Assembly (NCBI RefSeq): GCF_015686655.1
Contig: NZ_JADPMP010000007.1
Span: forward strand, 1 to 64,000
Direction of reading: 5' to 3'
Length of the DNA: 64,000 nt
Origin: Pontibacter sp. FD36
GTDB lineage: Bacteria > Bacteroidota > Bacteroidia > Cytophagales > Hymenobacteraceae
The position numbers and the translations under genes were made by a program. The notes under the pieces were generated by a model. It did no database searches, had not been told where the DNA came from, and worked only from the letters and a program-made list of their open reading frames with translations. Shown piece by piece: positions 29,052 through 37,193 of this stretch. The stretch's first letter is position 1. Each line of letters begins with the position of its first letter.

Positions 29052-29801
29052 CTACACCTCAAACAGAAAGAAAGGCTTCTCATAATCCGACTTCTGAAGC
29101 ACCGGCTTCGACACGTTGAATACCTTCACACCAGTAGACGTTTCACCTTCCAGGGTACCTACGTGCGCATGGCCATGAAAGGCGGCGAGCACATTTCGAC
29201 GGTTAAGCGGCTCTTCCAGGCGGGAGCAGCCCAGAAATGGATGTATGGCCTCAGGCTCCCCTTCGATGGTTGCCTGAATAGGAGAGTAGTGCAGCAGCGC
29301 AATCTTTTTCAGATCACCATGCTCACTGTCGATCTGCGACAGGGCGGCATCCAGCTTCAGGGCCTCCGTTACGGCCTCCTGCACAAAGTCTTTGTTTAGT
29401 TGCTCACCGAACATACCAAGCATATACCTGTCGAATCCGCCACCAAATCCTTTCACACCGGCAAAGCCCACATGCCCGATTACAGTAAAGTCGCCGTCGA
29501 GCAGTTTCAGGTTGGTCGGAGCAAATACCTTTCGCAATTTCTTCACCTGGTCATGGTCATAATCATGGTTTCCCAACACGGCCAGTACAGGTATAGAGCA
29601 GGCCTTCAGCTCCTCGGCCAGTACTTCGGCTTCGCTTTCGCGGCCGGTGTCAGTGAGGTCGCCGCACAGCAGGAGCACATCCGCCTCTTCCGATACATGC
29701 CTGAAAAAATCCGTCCATTTACCAGCGTCCTGCTCCTGCACATGTATGTCTCCCACAGCTGCTATTCTTAGTTTTTTATGTTCTGTGTTCTCTTCTTGCA
29801 T
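29052..29801 (-). CDS. Calcineurin-like metallophosphoesterase
   Basis: A 249-residue cytoplasmic phosphoesterase. The metal-ligand blocks are in order: GDIHV (near 17-21), CGDLTDTG (near 45-52), GNHDYDHD (near 76-83) and FHGHAHVG (near 206-213). Family members hydrolyse nucleotides, phospholipid intermediates or proteins; the substrate here cannot be told. The start at 29801 (MQEENTEHKK) is preferred because AAAAAAGGGA stands just before it and the conserved domain begins soon after; an upstream ATG at 29894 would add an odd hydrophobic extension. Confidence 0.85.
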   Translation of the reverse strand: MQEENTEHKKLRIAAVGDIHVQEQDAGKWTDFFRHVSEEADVLLLCGDLTDTGRESEAEVLAEELKACSIPVLAVLGNHDYDHDQVKKLRKVFAPTNLKLLDGDFTVIGHVGFAGVKGFGGGFDRYMLGMFGEQLNKDFVQEAVTEALKLDAALSQIDSEHGDLKKIALLHYSPIQATIEGEPEAIHPFLGCSRLEEPLNRRNVLAAFHGHAHVGTLEGETSTGVKVFNVSKPVLQKSDYEKPFFLFEV

Positions 29802-29872
29802 GTTCCCTTTTTTGATTGATTGTATAACTACGTGCAAGGGCGGCATCAGGATAGGGCAGCGGTATAGCCGGT

Positions 29873-29913
29873 GAAAAATAAACAGCCCCCACACTTATAT
29901 GTGCAGGGGCTGT
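29873..29913 (-). terminator. Terminator of the serine hydrolase gene
   Basis: ACAGCCCC / GGGGCTGT is extended by CACA/TGTG-type pairs. On the minus strand it is followed by TTTATTTTT. It lies 37 bp after the hydrolase stop codon. Confidence 0.75.
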
Positions 29914-29949
29914 GAGGTTTAACTGATTACCAGCTACAAGCAAAAGGTT

Positions 29950-31071
29950 TTATTTCAGATCTTCAATTAAACCCTTAACTGTTTTCATCAGCTTATCTGC
30001 CGTTTCGAGGTCACTTTGATTCGTGATGACTGAAATTCCTAAATTGTATTTTGGAAGAATGAAAAACCAATTCTGGCTCCCAAAAGCTCCACCATGGATA
30101 CTAAAATACTTCCCATATTCTTCACTGTTTCTTACTGGCCAATAGTAAACCATCTCTCGACTTCCCCTCACATAAAGCGCCCGATGGGATTCGGCTACTG
30201 TGCTATTATTAGTATCTAATTGTAGCGCCATATAACTTACCAAATCTGGCATTGTTGTTTTAACTCCACCTGCCGCTCCAAACATAACAACTTCGTGAGG
30301 TACAAGATTGTTGGCCATTCCATAACCATTAGCCAGGTTTGTTTCTTTATCCTTTGGAAGACTTATTTGTGTGTCTCCCATATCAGCTGCTTTCTCAAAA
30401 TATACTCTCAAAATTTCATCGAAAGTTTTTTGGTAGACATTCTCTAATATCTTTGCCATAAGTTCAGTGCCCACATTTGAGTACTGGTACTTTGCTCCTG
30501 GGACAGTATCCAACTTCACGTTATGCAGGTCTTTGAAGAAATCCTTTTTGCTGTACCCTTTCTGCATTTCGTAAAACCTGAATGGAAGACTTTCATTAAA
30601 GTCTGAAAGCAACTCGCTAATACTGTCGGGTAAAAATCGTGGCAACCTACTGGTGTGAGTCAGCAGATGTTTAATTTTGATTGGCTCATTTTGATATTCG
30701 AAATTTGGGAAATCCTCATTCAGATAATCCCGGATATCGTCTTCAAGACTTATTTTTTTGTCCAGCACTGCGTTTGCAACGAGAATTCCAGTAAAGGTTT
30801 TGCTGACAGATGCGATTTCATAAATTGTACTGTCAGATGGTCGATTGCCTTTTCCTTTATCTAACTCGCCGTAATGGGATGTGTATTTTTTGCCATCTTT
30901 ATATATTCCGATTGAAACAGAATTTATTTTAGAGTCTAAAAGCAGTGAATCTGCATTCCTGTCCATCGAAAATTGAATTGGGTCATCTGCTATATTTTCC
31001 GTTTTTTCTTCAGGACTTCTACACCCTATAAATGCAAGAAGGTAAATGAGTAATACTGTTTGAATTTTCAC
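29950..31071 (-). CDS. Class C beta-lactamase-fold serine hydrolase, lipoprotein
   Basis: A 373-residue protein with lipobox AFIGC (Cys17), so it is exported and lipid-anchored. It has the serine-hydrolase (beta-lactamase/DD-peptidase) motifs: Ser88-Val-Ser-Lys91 (IASVSKTFTG), the YSN motif within YQYSNVGTE and a late HGG motif (IHGGAFGS). Family members include esterases, D-amino-acid peptidases and true class C beta-lactamases; resistance activity cannot be claimed. The gene is clearly more AT-rich than its neighbours and uses A/T-ending codons, suggesting recent acquisition. AT-rich inverted repeats and terminators bound it on both sides. Confidence 0.88.
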   Translation of the reverse strand: MKIQTVLLIYLLAFIGCRSPEEKTENIADDPIQFSMDRNADSLLLDSKINSVSIGIYKDGKKYTSHYGELDKGKGNRPSDSTIYEIASVSKTFTGILVANAVLDKKISLEDDIRDYLNEDFPNFEYQNEPIKIKHLLTHTSRLPRFLPDSISELLSDFNESLPFRFYEMQKGYSKKDFFKDLHNVKLDTVPGAKYQYSNVGTELMAKILENVYQKTFDEILRVYFEKAADMGDTQISLPKDKETNLANGYGMANNLVPHEVVMFGAAGGVKTTMPDLVSYMALQLDTNNSTVAESHRALYVRGSREMVYYWPVRNSEEYGKYFSIHGGAFGSQNWFFILPKYNLGISVITNQSDLETADKLMKTVKGLIEDLK

Positions 31072-31132
31072 TTATTGGGTCTGTTTGGTTGCTATTTATT
31101 AGCTGCAAATGTTTTTTGATTGTTGCCTGTTA

Positions 31133-31172
31133 ATGATATACTTCTTAAAAATATTTTCAAGAAGTATATCAT
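31133..31172 (-). terminator. AT-rich perfect hairpin after the TonB-type receptor gene
   Basis: ATGATATACTTCTT and its exact reverse complement (14 bp) are separated by AAAAATATTTTC. It lies just past the receptor stop codon. The low GC content is unlike the other terminators in the window, so it may instead be a boundary feature of the AT-rich segment to its left. Confidence 0.55.
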
Positions 31173-31184
31173 ATATGAGAAGTC

Positions 31185-33620
31185 TTAATTCCCAGTGCGG
31201 TTGATCTCATCCAGATTTATGTTGCGTTTCTTCGCTTCGAATGCCTTTCCCTTGGCAAAGTTGTAGCGCAGGTTCACGCGGATGCTCTGGGCACCCTGGT
31301 ACTGGTCAATGGCATTCAGATTGCCGTCGAGCAGGGTTTTTACGCGCAGCTCACGCGTTCTGAAGATGTCAGTGGCGTTAACAGACAGTGTCAGGCGATC
31401 GTCCATGAAGGTGCGCTTCAGACCGGCATCCAACCACCACTGGCTCTTGATCTCGTACAGACCGTACACCGCAGGACCCTGGAAGCCGGCGTTCAGCTCC
31501 ATGCGCAGATTCTTCGGCAGCTGGATGTTCTGGTTGGACTGCAGGAAGAACAGCACCTGGTCATTTACAACGTTTTGTGCATTCACGTCTTTGGTATAGC
31601 GCTGGTAGGCCAGTGTAGCGGTGTTGTTCATCTCCCACTTGCCGGATAGCTGCACCGGCGCTACCAGCGTACCATACACGTTCTTATAATTCTCAATATT
31701 ACGCTGCCCAAACACGGTGGTGTTGTCTTCGCTGTTGTAGGTTGGAATCTCACCGATAAAGTCAGTTGTAACCGAGTAGCCAAGCATCAGGTTGTAGCGC
31801 TGCTTCAGTGTCTGGGTCACCTCAAACGAGTTGGTATACTGCGGCTTCAGGTTCGGGTAGCCCTGCGACCAGGTATAAGGGTCGAGGTAGAAAATGAAGG
31901 GGTTAAGCTGGCCATAGTACGGACGGTTGATGCGGCGGCTGTACTTGTAGCTCACCTGGTAGTCGTCACTCACTTTCTGCTGCAGGAACAGGCTCGGGAA
32001 CAGGTCGAGGTAGTCGCGCTTGGTGACATCGTTCAGTGTGATGGAGTTGCCTTCAGAAACAGTCTGCTCAGCACGAAGGCCTGCCATGATCTTCCAGTTT
32101 TCGCTCAGTTTGCCAGAGTAGTTGGCATAGCCTGCAAAAATGTTCTCAGTATAGACAAAGTGGCTGGTGCGGCGAGTGTCCAGCACCTGGCGACCGTCAG
32201 TTATTTCATAAAACAGCAGTTCATTGTCTGATACCACATGGCTGGCTTTGACACCAAGCTCCAGCTTACCGTCCTTGCCCAGTTTTTTGCCGAAGTCTAC
32301 TTTTCCTGACAGGATATCGTAGCCGGTTGGGTTATAGCTGGTCAGGTGTTCCTGGCTTACCAGCTCATTGCCGTCCAGGGTGCGCTGTGTGTTCTTGAAC
32401 ACGAAGTCTGTCTCGTCGGTGATGCGGGCATAGTCGATGTCGGCTGACAGCGTGGTGCCCAGGGTGTCGAGCTTGCCATTGTAGTGCAGATTGAAAGTAC
32501 CGTTGCGGTAGGTGCTGGCATGCTCGTTTGTAGCAGATATTTGGCGGCTATTGGCAGCGATTGGGCGGCGCAGGATAGACTCTGTGTTAAAGATACCCTC
32601 GTTGCTATTGTAGAACAGGTTGCTCATGAAACCCACACTGTGGCGATCGTTGATATCGTAGTCAGTGCCGAGGCGCAGGGTAGGTGCGATGCGCTCGCGC
32701 TCTTCGTAGCCTTCCTGGTCAAAAAAGCTGTTGCCGGCAGGGTCGTTGAAGATGCGCTCCATCTCCATGTCGCGGTAGTTCATACGGCGGGCAAAGTCCA
32801 GTCCGGCTGTGGTGTTCCACTTACCTGCTTTGTGGCTCAGGTCAAAACCTGTGTTGTACGAGTGCAGGCGGTTGTACTGGTAGCCGGCATACACGTTGCC
32901 GTTCATGCCAAAAGACTCGTTTTTCTTCAGGTTGATGTTGATGATGCCGGAGGCACCTTCCGCATCGTAGCGGGATGAAGGGTTGGTGATGATCTCTACA
33001 TCCTTCAGGTTTTCCGCCGACATACCCTGCAGCAGGTTCTGTAGTTGCTTGCCAGACAGGTAGGACTGCTTGCCATTGATCATGACCTGCACGCCGGGCT
33101 TGCCGTTCAATGTGATGTTGCCATCCTGGTCTACCCATACGCCGGGAGACTTCTCAAGTACCTCATAGGCTGTACTGCCCTGTGCCAGCGCAGTACCCTC
33201 TACGCTCACTACCATCTTCTCGGCGTCGTTAGTAATGGTAGGGCGCATGGTCTGGATCGTTACTTCCTTCAGCGTCTTCACATCAGGCTTCACCTGCAGT
33301 TTGCCGAAGTCACGGCTGAAGTCAGGCCCTGTTACTTCAAACACCTCGGTAGTCAGGGGCAGATAGCCCAGGCCGCTCAATTTCAGCTTGTAGCTTCCCT
33401 TTGCAGGTGTTTTGATACGGAAGCTGCCATCCATTTCTGCGATGGCACCAGTCACGACTGCATCAGTAGAAGAAGAGAGCACAGCGACGTTCACGAATCC
33501 CAGGCCTTCGCCTTTCTCGTCCAGCACGGTACCTGTTAACCAGCCTTCGTTCTGAGCTAATGCACTGTGCGCCAATGCTATGAGGATAAGCAGGAAGAAA
33601 AATTGTAATGACTTTTTCAT
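31185..33620 (-). CDS. Outer-membrane beta-barrel receptor (TonB-dependent type)
   Basis: An 811-residue protein. The signal peptide (MKKSLQFFFLLILIALAHSALAQ) is followed by a carboxypeptidase-regulatory-like domain (about 27-110, TGTVLDEKGEGLGFVNVAV). A plug domain (about 115-230) includes YEVLEKSPGVWVDQDGNI and the motif ITNPSSRYDAEGASGIININLK. The C-terminal barrel runs with alternating aromatic strands to the end, as in OMP beta-barrel family 3. These proteins take up or process unknown ligands; no SusD partner adjoins, so a polysaccharide-locus role is not supported. A consensus promoter lies upstream. Confidence 0.9.
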   Translation of the reverse strand: MKKSLQFFFLLILIALAHSALAQNEGWLTGTVLDEKGEGLGFVNVAVLSSSTDAVVTGAIAEMDGSFRIKTPAKGSYKLKLSGLGYLPLTTEVFEVTGPDFSRDFGKLQVKPDVKTLKEVTIQTMRPTITNDAEKMVVSVEGTALAQGSTAYEVLEKSPGVWVDQDGNITLNGKPGVQVMINGKQSYLSGKQLQNLLQGMSAENLKDVEIITNPSSRYDAEGASGIININLKKNESFGMNGNVYAGYQYNRLHSYNTGFDLSHKAGKWNTTAGLDFARRMNYRDMEMERIFNDPAGNSFFDQEGYEERERIAPTLRLGTDYDINDRHSVGFMSNLFYNSNEGIFNTESILRRPIAANSRQISATNEHASTYRNGTFNLHYNGKLDTLGTTLSADIDYARITDETDFVFKNTQRTLDGNELVSQEHLTSYNPTGYDILSGKVDFGKKLGKDGKLELGVKASHVVSDNELLFYEITDGRQVLDTRRTSHFVYTENIFAGYANYSGKLSENWKIMAGLRAEQTVSEGNSITLNDVTKRDYLDLFPSLFLQQKVSDDYQVSYKYSRRINRPYYGQLNPFIFYLDPYTWSQGYPNLKPQYTNSFEVTQTLKQRYNLMLGYSVTTDFIGEIPTYNSEDNTTVFGQRNIENYKNVYGTLVAPVQLSGKWEMNNTATLAYQRYTKDVNAQNVVNDQVLFFLQSNQNIQLPKNLRMELNAGFQGPAVYGLYEIKSQWWLDAGLKRTFMDDRLTLSVNATDIFRTRELRVKTLLDGNLNAIDQYQGAQSIRVNLRYNFAKGKAFEAKKRNINLDEINRTGN

Positions 33621-33658
33621 AGTAGTATTTTGTTAGCGTGTATGGTAATAGGATGATG

Positions 33659-33690
33659 CAAAGCTAGTATATAGTACTTTGTTATGCAAG
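33659..33690 (-). promoter_or_regulatory. Promoter of the TonB-type receptor gene
   Basis: Minus strand: CTTG (33690-33687), a 20-nt spacer and TAGCTTTG (33666-33659). The -7 box is exact and the -33 has one change. It lies 39 bp before the ATG at 33620. Confidence 0.7.
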
Positions 33691-33880
33691 GTACTGTTTG
33701 ATATATTATATGAATCACCTGAAATTATCCGTTAACAGCTCAAAAATTCCGACGAACGAAATTCAAATCCGGGAAATTTCGATGAAGGCGGGGAGGGGCT
33801 GGTCCGCCTGATGATTTTGCTAATAGAGGCTTATTGGAGGGCAGGGGTTGCTCTGGAGCACCACATTTTTTTGACAAAGC

Positions 33881-33916
33881 AAAAAAATACCTGGTTACCC
33901 TTACGGATAGCCAGGT
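33881..33916 (-). terminator. Terminator of the 86-aa protein gene
   Basis: ACCTGG / CCAGGT is extended by imperfect pairs around GGGTAA. On the minus strand it is followed by ATTTTTTT. It is 40 bp beyond the stop. Confidence 0.7.
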
Positions 33917-33956
33917 GATGTTAACCGGGCAAATGAATGTGTAACTGTACTTTACG

Positions 33957-34217
33957 CTAATTCGCTAGCGGGCAAAGGCGATCATATTGTTTCGGGTGCT
34001 TTCTCTTGATCAGGCGCAGCATATAGCGGAATACGAAATAGTTTTCCCGCTTACGCTCCTCCTGGCCAAGTGATTTTCGGTAGTCCAGCGTTTCCAGCAG
34101 ACTGGCAGTATCCTGGTAGAGGAGGTAACTATAGACTTTAAAAAAGCACTTTCGCACGCTTTTTTGCTGTACTTCTGTACCCGTAACTTCGACCAGGGCT
34201 CTTCTCAAATTGTCCAT
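33957..34217 (-). CDS. Small helical protein of unknown function
   Basis: An 86-residue basic protein with predicted helices (MDNLRRALVEVTG, SVRKCFFKVYSYLLYQ, ASLLETLDYRKSLGQEE, ENYFVFRYMLRLIKRKH). It has no signal peptide or membrane segment. I do not recognise the family. A promoter with an exact -7 box and a terminator frame it as its own transcription unit, which supports that it is real. It is divergent from a STAS-like gene. Its high Arg/Lys content would allow nucleic-acid or protein binding, but this is only a possibility. Confidence 0.6.
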   Translation of the reverse strand: MDNLRRALVEVTGTEVQQKSVRKCFFKVYSYLLYQDTASLLETLDYRKSLGQEERKRENYFVFRYMLRLIKRKHPKQYDRLCPLAN

Positions 34218-34278
34218 TTTTAACGCCTCTATATTATAATTATGCTATTATTTACTGCATATTCTCATGTTTAAAGCT

Positions 34279-34308
34279 CAAAGCTACCAGTTGATGTGCA
34301 GAGATAAA
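34279..34308 (-). promoter_or_regulatory. Promoter of the 86-aa protein gene
   Basis: Minus strand: TTTA (34308-34305), an 18-nt spacer and TAGCTTTG (34286-34279). The -7 is exact and the -33 weaker. The leader is about 55 nt. Confidence 0.55.
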
Positions 34309-34512
34309 ATGACATTTATCACTTTAATAACCAATGGATTATGGAATTGTAGATGCTACTGTTGAAAGGCATAACAGGCACAATGGGTTCCGTTTACCTT
34401 CAAAAATAGTGGGTTAGATAACAGAATTGTCAATTTTACACAATAGTAACAACAGCCTAAGTATTTTCACGTTATATGAATATAGCAGTAAATAATAGAC
34501 TGTTATATAGAT

Positions 34513-34944
34513 ATGAAATCACCACCTTACCTTCAAGTACATTATGATCCGGAACAGAGCTTGATTTCGAGCCATTGGCTGCGGGTTGTAGACAGTGCCG
34601 AGTACCGGCAGGCGCTGGTAAACATCTGTCAGCAGCTGTATAAATCTAATGCCCTGGCCTGGCTGGTGGACTTCAGCCGTATGACAAGCCCTACTATGCG
34701 CGATCAGAACTGGACCATAGAACTGCTAAGTCACAGTTTACCCCACACCAAACTCCGCAAACTGGCACTTGTGCTCCCTGACGATCTTTTCCTAGAGGTT
34801 GTGGTAGAGAAAGTAAGCTACGGTTTGATGAGCATGTCTAATAACAAAGTACAGATAGGCCACTTTACCGACCCGCACACAGCTCAACAGTGGCTGGTAG
34901 CCTCAGGCGATCCGTGTGAGGGCCTCTTCCGTTATGCTTCCTAG
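34513..34944 (+). CDS. STAS/SpoIIAA-like small protein, paralogue D
   Basis: A 143-residue soluble protein resembling paralogue B at 19425-19826. Shared features are VxYxxxxxLI near the start, SAEYRQAL, a WLVDFSR motif against WLDDYRL, DQNWT against DQKWT, a TKLRKLALVLPDD segment and a final F.DPHTAQQWL. The C-terminal tail adds a short extension. It stands alone, 14 kb from the other three copies, which argues for a dispersed family rather than a tandem duplication only. Function is unknown; see the separate finding. Confidence 0.6.
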   Translation: MKSPPYLQVHYDPEQSLISSHWLRVVDSAEYRQALVNICQQLYKSNALAWLVDFSRMTSPTMRDQNWTIELLSHSLPHTKLRKLALVLPDDLFLEVVVEKVSYGLMSMSNNKVQIGHFTDPHTAQQWLVASGDPCEGLFRYAS

Positions 34945-35070
34945 CTAAATCTGCTGATCACCTGAAATAATGGTAAATACACCGCACCGCAGGGTGTGAG
35001 GAAGAATTTACTGGGTAAAAGGGAGATTACAGGTAAAATTTCTGAATTAAATTGAAAAAATTGAGGATTA

Positions 35071-35087
35071 TCATGAAATATTCATGA
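35071..35087. promoter_or_regulatory. Palindrome TCATGAA-N3-TTCATGA, possible operator
   Basis: A perfect 7-bp inverted repeat with a 3-bp spacer lies 67 bp before the next ATG. A further TTCATG half-site follows at 35103-35108. The repeated half-sites suggest a regulator binding region for the 89-aa gene. Confidence 0.4.
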
Positions 35088-35153
35088 ACTTTTTAAGAAG
35101 AGTTCATGTAATGAAATTGCTATTAACTTATAATCCTTTGCACATACATTACT

Positions 35154-35423
35154 ATGAAAGAGCTTGAGAGAATCCAAAAGGCACTACGGCACAGCAACAC
35201 CCTTGTACTGAAAGACCGTGAAAAGAAGGTAGAGTGTTCTTTTATAAAGGAAGGACTGGTTTACGACAATTTCCAGATTGAGAACAACGTACTGGCGACA
35301 GCCCTGCAGGAAGCAAGTCTGAACGGTATCGTGGAGGGCTTCCATTTTGAGCGTCTCAAAAACACCTACGAGTGGTTTGCGCTGCGTGTGAAATCCAGGA
35401 TGCTTTTAGATACTCTGAAATAG
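35154..35423 (+). CDS. Small protein of unknown function
   Basis: An 89-residue soluble protein (MKELERIQKALRHSNTLVLKDREKKVEC...). An N-terminal helix is followed by mixed strands and an amphipathic end (RLKNTYEWFALRVKSRMLLDTLK). I recognise no family. It has an AT-rich leader with palindromic half-sites and a good terminator right after it, which supports a real, independently regulated gene. A near-consensus promoter (TAATCCTTTG, spacing one pair longer than TAnnTTTG) ends about 15 bp before the ATG. Confidence 0.6.
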   Translation: MKELERIQKALRHSNTLVLKDREKKVECSFIKEGLVYDNFQIENNVLATALQEASLNGIVEGFHFERLKNTYEWFALRVKSRMLLDTLK

Positions 35424-35442
35424 TTAATTCCCATAGCTATAG

Positions 35443-35480
35443 AAAAGGCCCTTTGCTAGACGCTGGCAAGGGGCTTTTTT
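35443..35480 (+). terminator. Terminator of the 89-aa protein gene
   Basis: AAAAGGCCCTTTGC pairs with GCAAGGGGCTTTT across a 9-nt loop and ends in a T run. It abuts position 35481, which argues that translation of the next gene starts later, at 35532. Confidence 0.8.
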
Positions 35481-35531
35481 ATGCGCCTTGATAAAGGTAA
35501 CTTATACAGTGCTCATGTAGTACTGTGCTGT

Positions 35532-35846
35532 ATGACCTTATCCCTTTCCTTTGTCATTCACATGTTCCTGCATCTGGCTGTGCCGCTGGCATTTGCAGCT
35601 TTATTTTACAGAGAGCAGTTCACCAGGGCTTCTCTGATCATGCTGGCAGGTCTGGCCATTGACGCTGACCATCTGCTTGTCAGACCAATTCTCGACCCCT
35701 GGCGCTGCAGCGTGGGCTTCCATTTATTGCATCAATACTGGCTTATACCTCTTTATGTAGTCCTGGCCCTTATACCCAAAACCCGGCTGATCGGGCTCGG
35801 ACTTGTCATCCACATCTTCCTCGATTGGATAGATTGTTATATGTGA
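35532..35846 (+). CDS. DUF6122-type small membrane protein
   Basis: A 104-residue integral membrane protein: FVIHMFLHLAVPLAFAALFY, LIMLAGLAIDADHLL, a middle WLIPLYVVLALI segment and a final GLVIHIFLDWIDC. The conserved acidic/His pairs (DADHLL, FHLLHQYW, HIFLDWIDC) match the pattern of DUF6122, found mainly in Bacteroidota. Such residues could bind metal, but no function is established. An ATG at 35481 is directly adjacent to a terminator, so 35532 is preferred as the start. It is followed by a bidirectional terminator. Confidence 0.65.
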   Translation: MTLSLSFVIHMFLHLAVPLAFAALFYREQFTRASLIMLAGLAIDADHLLVRPILDPWRCSVGFHLLHQYWLIPLYVVLALIPKTRLIGLGLVIHIFLDWIDCYM

Positions 35847-35882
35847 TGGAGTGATTTTATGGATGGAGAAATTTAGAAAAGC

Positions 35883-35915
35883 AAAAGGGCTGATCAATTC
35901 CTGATCAGCCCTTTT
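35883..35915. terminator. Bidirectional terminator between DUF6122 and DUF3347 genes
   Basis: The 14-bp perfect inverted repeat AAAAGGGCTGATCA / TGATCAGCCCTTTT has a 5-nt loop. It lies between convergent genes. Confidence 0.85.
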
Positions 35916-36029
35916 GAAGTATGTGGGATTATGGTAAGTGCTCTTGGAGTTTAGAATGCATTCTGCCTGCGCGTTTCCTGCAGTTTTCAGTCACGCAATC
36001 CTCCACTCACACAACCCTGCATTCATTTA

Positions 36030-36671
36030 CTAATTAAACACTTCCTCGTTGCTGCCGCACTTGAGCATGCTGCTGCCGAAGTATGGGTTGCGGATTTCTG
36101 GTTTGGTGCTCACCCAGTAGGCACCCTGGTTGTTGTTTACCATCGGGCAATGCTGGTAGTATACTTTCTGGTCGGTGGCGCCAAAGGCTTTGGTCAGTGA
36201 GAACACAGCTTCTGACAGGTCTTCCAGTTGGTTGCGCTGCTCGCCCAGGTCGTTGGTGCCGGCAATGGCAGCGGCGGCATTGCGTACTTTTTCAATCTGC
36301 TCTTCAGCAAATTCTTTCTGCTCAGGTACCTGCAGTGTCGCTACAGGCATGGCGTTCGCTGAGGTCAGCACGGCATTGGCAGCTTCTTTGGCCGCCTCCG
36401 GGTCAGACTCTACCATGGCGTCTTTCAGCACGATGTATTCGTCCAGCATTTGTGACAGATTACGTGTCATAGGCTCGGCTACTGAATCAAAAGTAGGTGT
36501 TTCTACTACCACTGTACCTGTGGCAGGCATGTTATCGCCGTGCGCCATGCCATCATGGTGCTCGTGGTCATGCTCTTCTGTAGCATCAGCCTGCTGCTGG
36601 TTGTTGTCCGATGAACAGGAAGCGAAGGCAAACATAGCTACCAGCGCTGCGAAGAATGTTGTCTTTTTCAT
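36030..36671 (-). CDS. DUF3347-domain lipoprotein with His-rich segment
   Basis: A 213-residue exported lipoprotein (lipobox FASC, Cys19). After the anchor a His-rich stretch (EEHDHEHHDGMAHGD, about 32-46) suggests metal binding. The DUF3347 domain follows: a helical part (about 68-165) with LSQMLDEYIVLKDAMVE, and the diagnostic tail VYYQHCPMVNNNQGAYWVS with PYFGSSMLKCG. DUF3347 is often beside copper or heavy-metal efflux genes. Here the neighbours are ArsC-like and unknown genes, so a role in metal handling is inferred. A -7 box (36750-36757) lies upstream. Confidence 0.85.
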   Translation of the reverse strand: MKKTTFFAALVAMFAFASCSSDNNQQQADATEEHDHEHHDGMAHGDNMPATGTVVVETPTFDSVAEPMTRNLSQMLDEYIVLKDAMVESDPEAAKEAANAVLTSANAMPVATLQVPEQKEFAEEQIEKVRNAAAAIAGTNDLGEQRNQLEDLSEAVFSLTKAFGATDQKVYYQHCPMVNNNQGAYWVSTKPEIRNPYFGSSMLKCGSNEEVFN

Positions 36672-36749
36672 AATGGTTTATTAGGAAATAGAAAGGTTGG
36701 TTACTAAAGTGAAATAAAACGGATGCCCCGGCCGGGCTCTCTTTTTTTG

Positions 36750-36757
36750 CAAAGTTA
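36750..36757 (-). promoter_or_regulatory. -7 box for the DUF3347 gene
   Basis: Minus strand TAACTTTG, an exact match to TAnnTTTG. No good -33 is seen. The leader is about 75 nt. Confidence 0.45.
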
Positions 36758-36814
36758 AGCTTTTTGGCGAAATGAAGGTAAAGGGGCTGCTTTAGCCTTG
36801 TAGTTGCTTTTACG

Positions 36815-36822
36815 TATCTTTG
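36815..36822 (+). promoter_or_regulatory. -7 box for the arsC-like gene
   Basis: TATCTTTG is an exact match, 20 nt before the ATG. A weak TTTA lies 20 nt upstream (36791-36794). Confidence 0.5.
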
Positions 36823-36841
36823 AACAAATCAAGTTTTAGAG

Positions 36842-37183
36842 ATGGTTACGATCTATCATAACAACAGATGCAGCAAGAGCCGCCAGACGCTGGAGCTGCT
36901 GCGCGAAAAAGGAGAGGAGCTCCAGGTGGTGGAATACCTGAAGGACACACCTCCCGCACAGGAACTGAAAGCAGTGCTGCAGAAGCTGGGTCTGAAGCCA
37001 GAACAAGTGCTGCGCAAAGGCGAACAGGTATACAAGGAGCAGTACGCTGGTAAGAGTTATACCGACGAGGAGTGGCTGCAGATCATGGCCGAAAATCCGA
37101 TCCTGATCGAGCGCCCTATCGTGGTGAAAGGTGACAAAGCAGCTATCGGGCGTCCACCAGAAAAGGTGCTTGAGATTCTGTAA
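36842..37183 (+). CDS. arsC: Arsenate reductase family protein (ArsC/Spx-like)
   Basis: A 113-residue thioredoxin-fold protein with the active-site motif NNRCSKSRQTL (Cys10). Other family segments include VEYLKDTPP, RKGEQVYKEQY and LIERPIVVKGDKAAIGRPPEKV. These match glutaredoxin-linked ArsC (YfgD-like) proteins. No ars operon partners (arsB, arsR) are present, so the cellular role could be general thiol chemistry rather than arsenate resistance. It is convergent with tamL, across a hairpin made of GGTATA words. Confidence 0.88.
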   Translation: MVTIYHNNRCSKSRQTLELLREKGEELQVVEYLKDTPPAQELKAVLQKLGLKPEQVLRKGEQVYKEQYAGKSYTDEEWLQIMAENPILIERPIVVKGDKAAIGRPPEKVLEIL

Positions 37184-37193
37184 GAGCTAGTTG

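Larger units (their letters stand above)
33621..33956. other. Intergenic region upstream of the receptor gene
   Basis: The 336 bp holds the receptor promoter (33659-33690) and, at the far end, the terminator of the next minus-strand gene (33881-33916). The middle contains no reading frame or repeat that I can recognise. Confidence 0.4.

Noticed and set aside
29950..31071. Calling the AT-rich serine hydrolase a beta-lactamase resistance gene
   Set aside because: The SxxK, YSN and HGG motifs fit the whole serine-hydrolase superfamily, including esterases and peptidases; sequence alone does not show antibiotic hydrolysis.
35481..35531. ATG at 35481 as the start of the DUF6122-type protein
   Set aside because: It directly abuts the T run of the preceding terminator, leaving no room for a ribosome binding site; the ATG at 35532 fits the family N-terminus better.
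36725..36748. GCCC-CGGCC-GGGC followed by a T run before arsC
   Set aside because: It resembles a plus-strand terminator, but no plus-strand gene precedes it, since an earlier bidirectional terminator already ends the DUF6122 transcript. The short stem is likely incidental.
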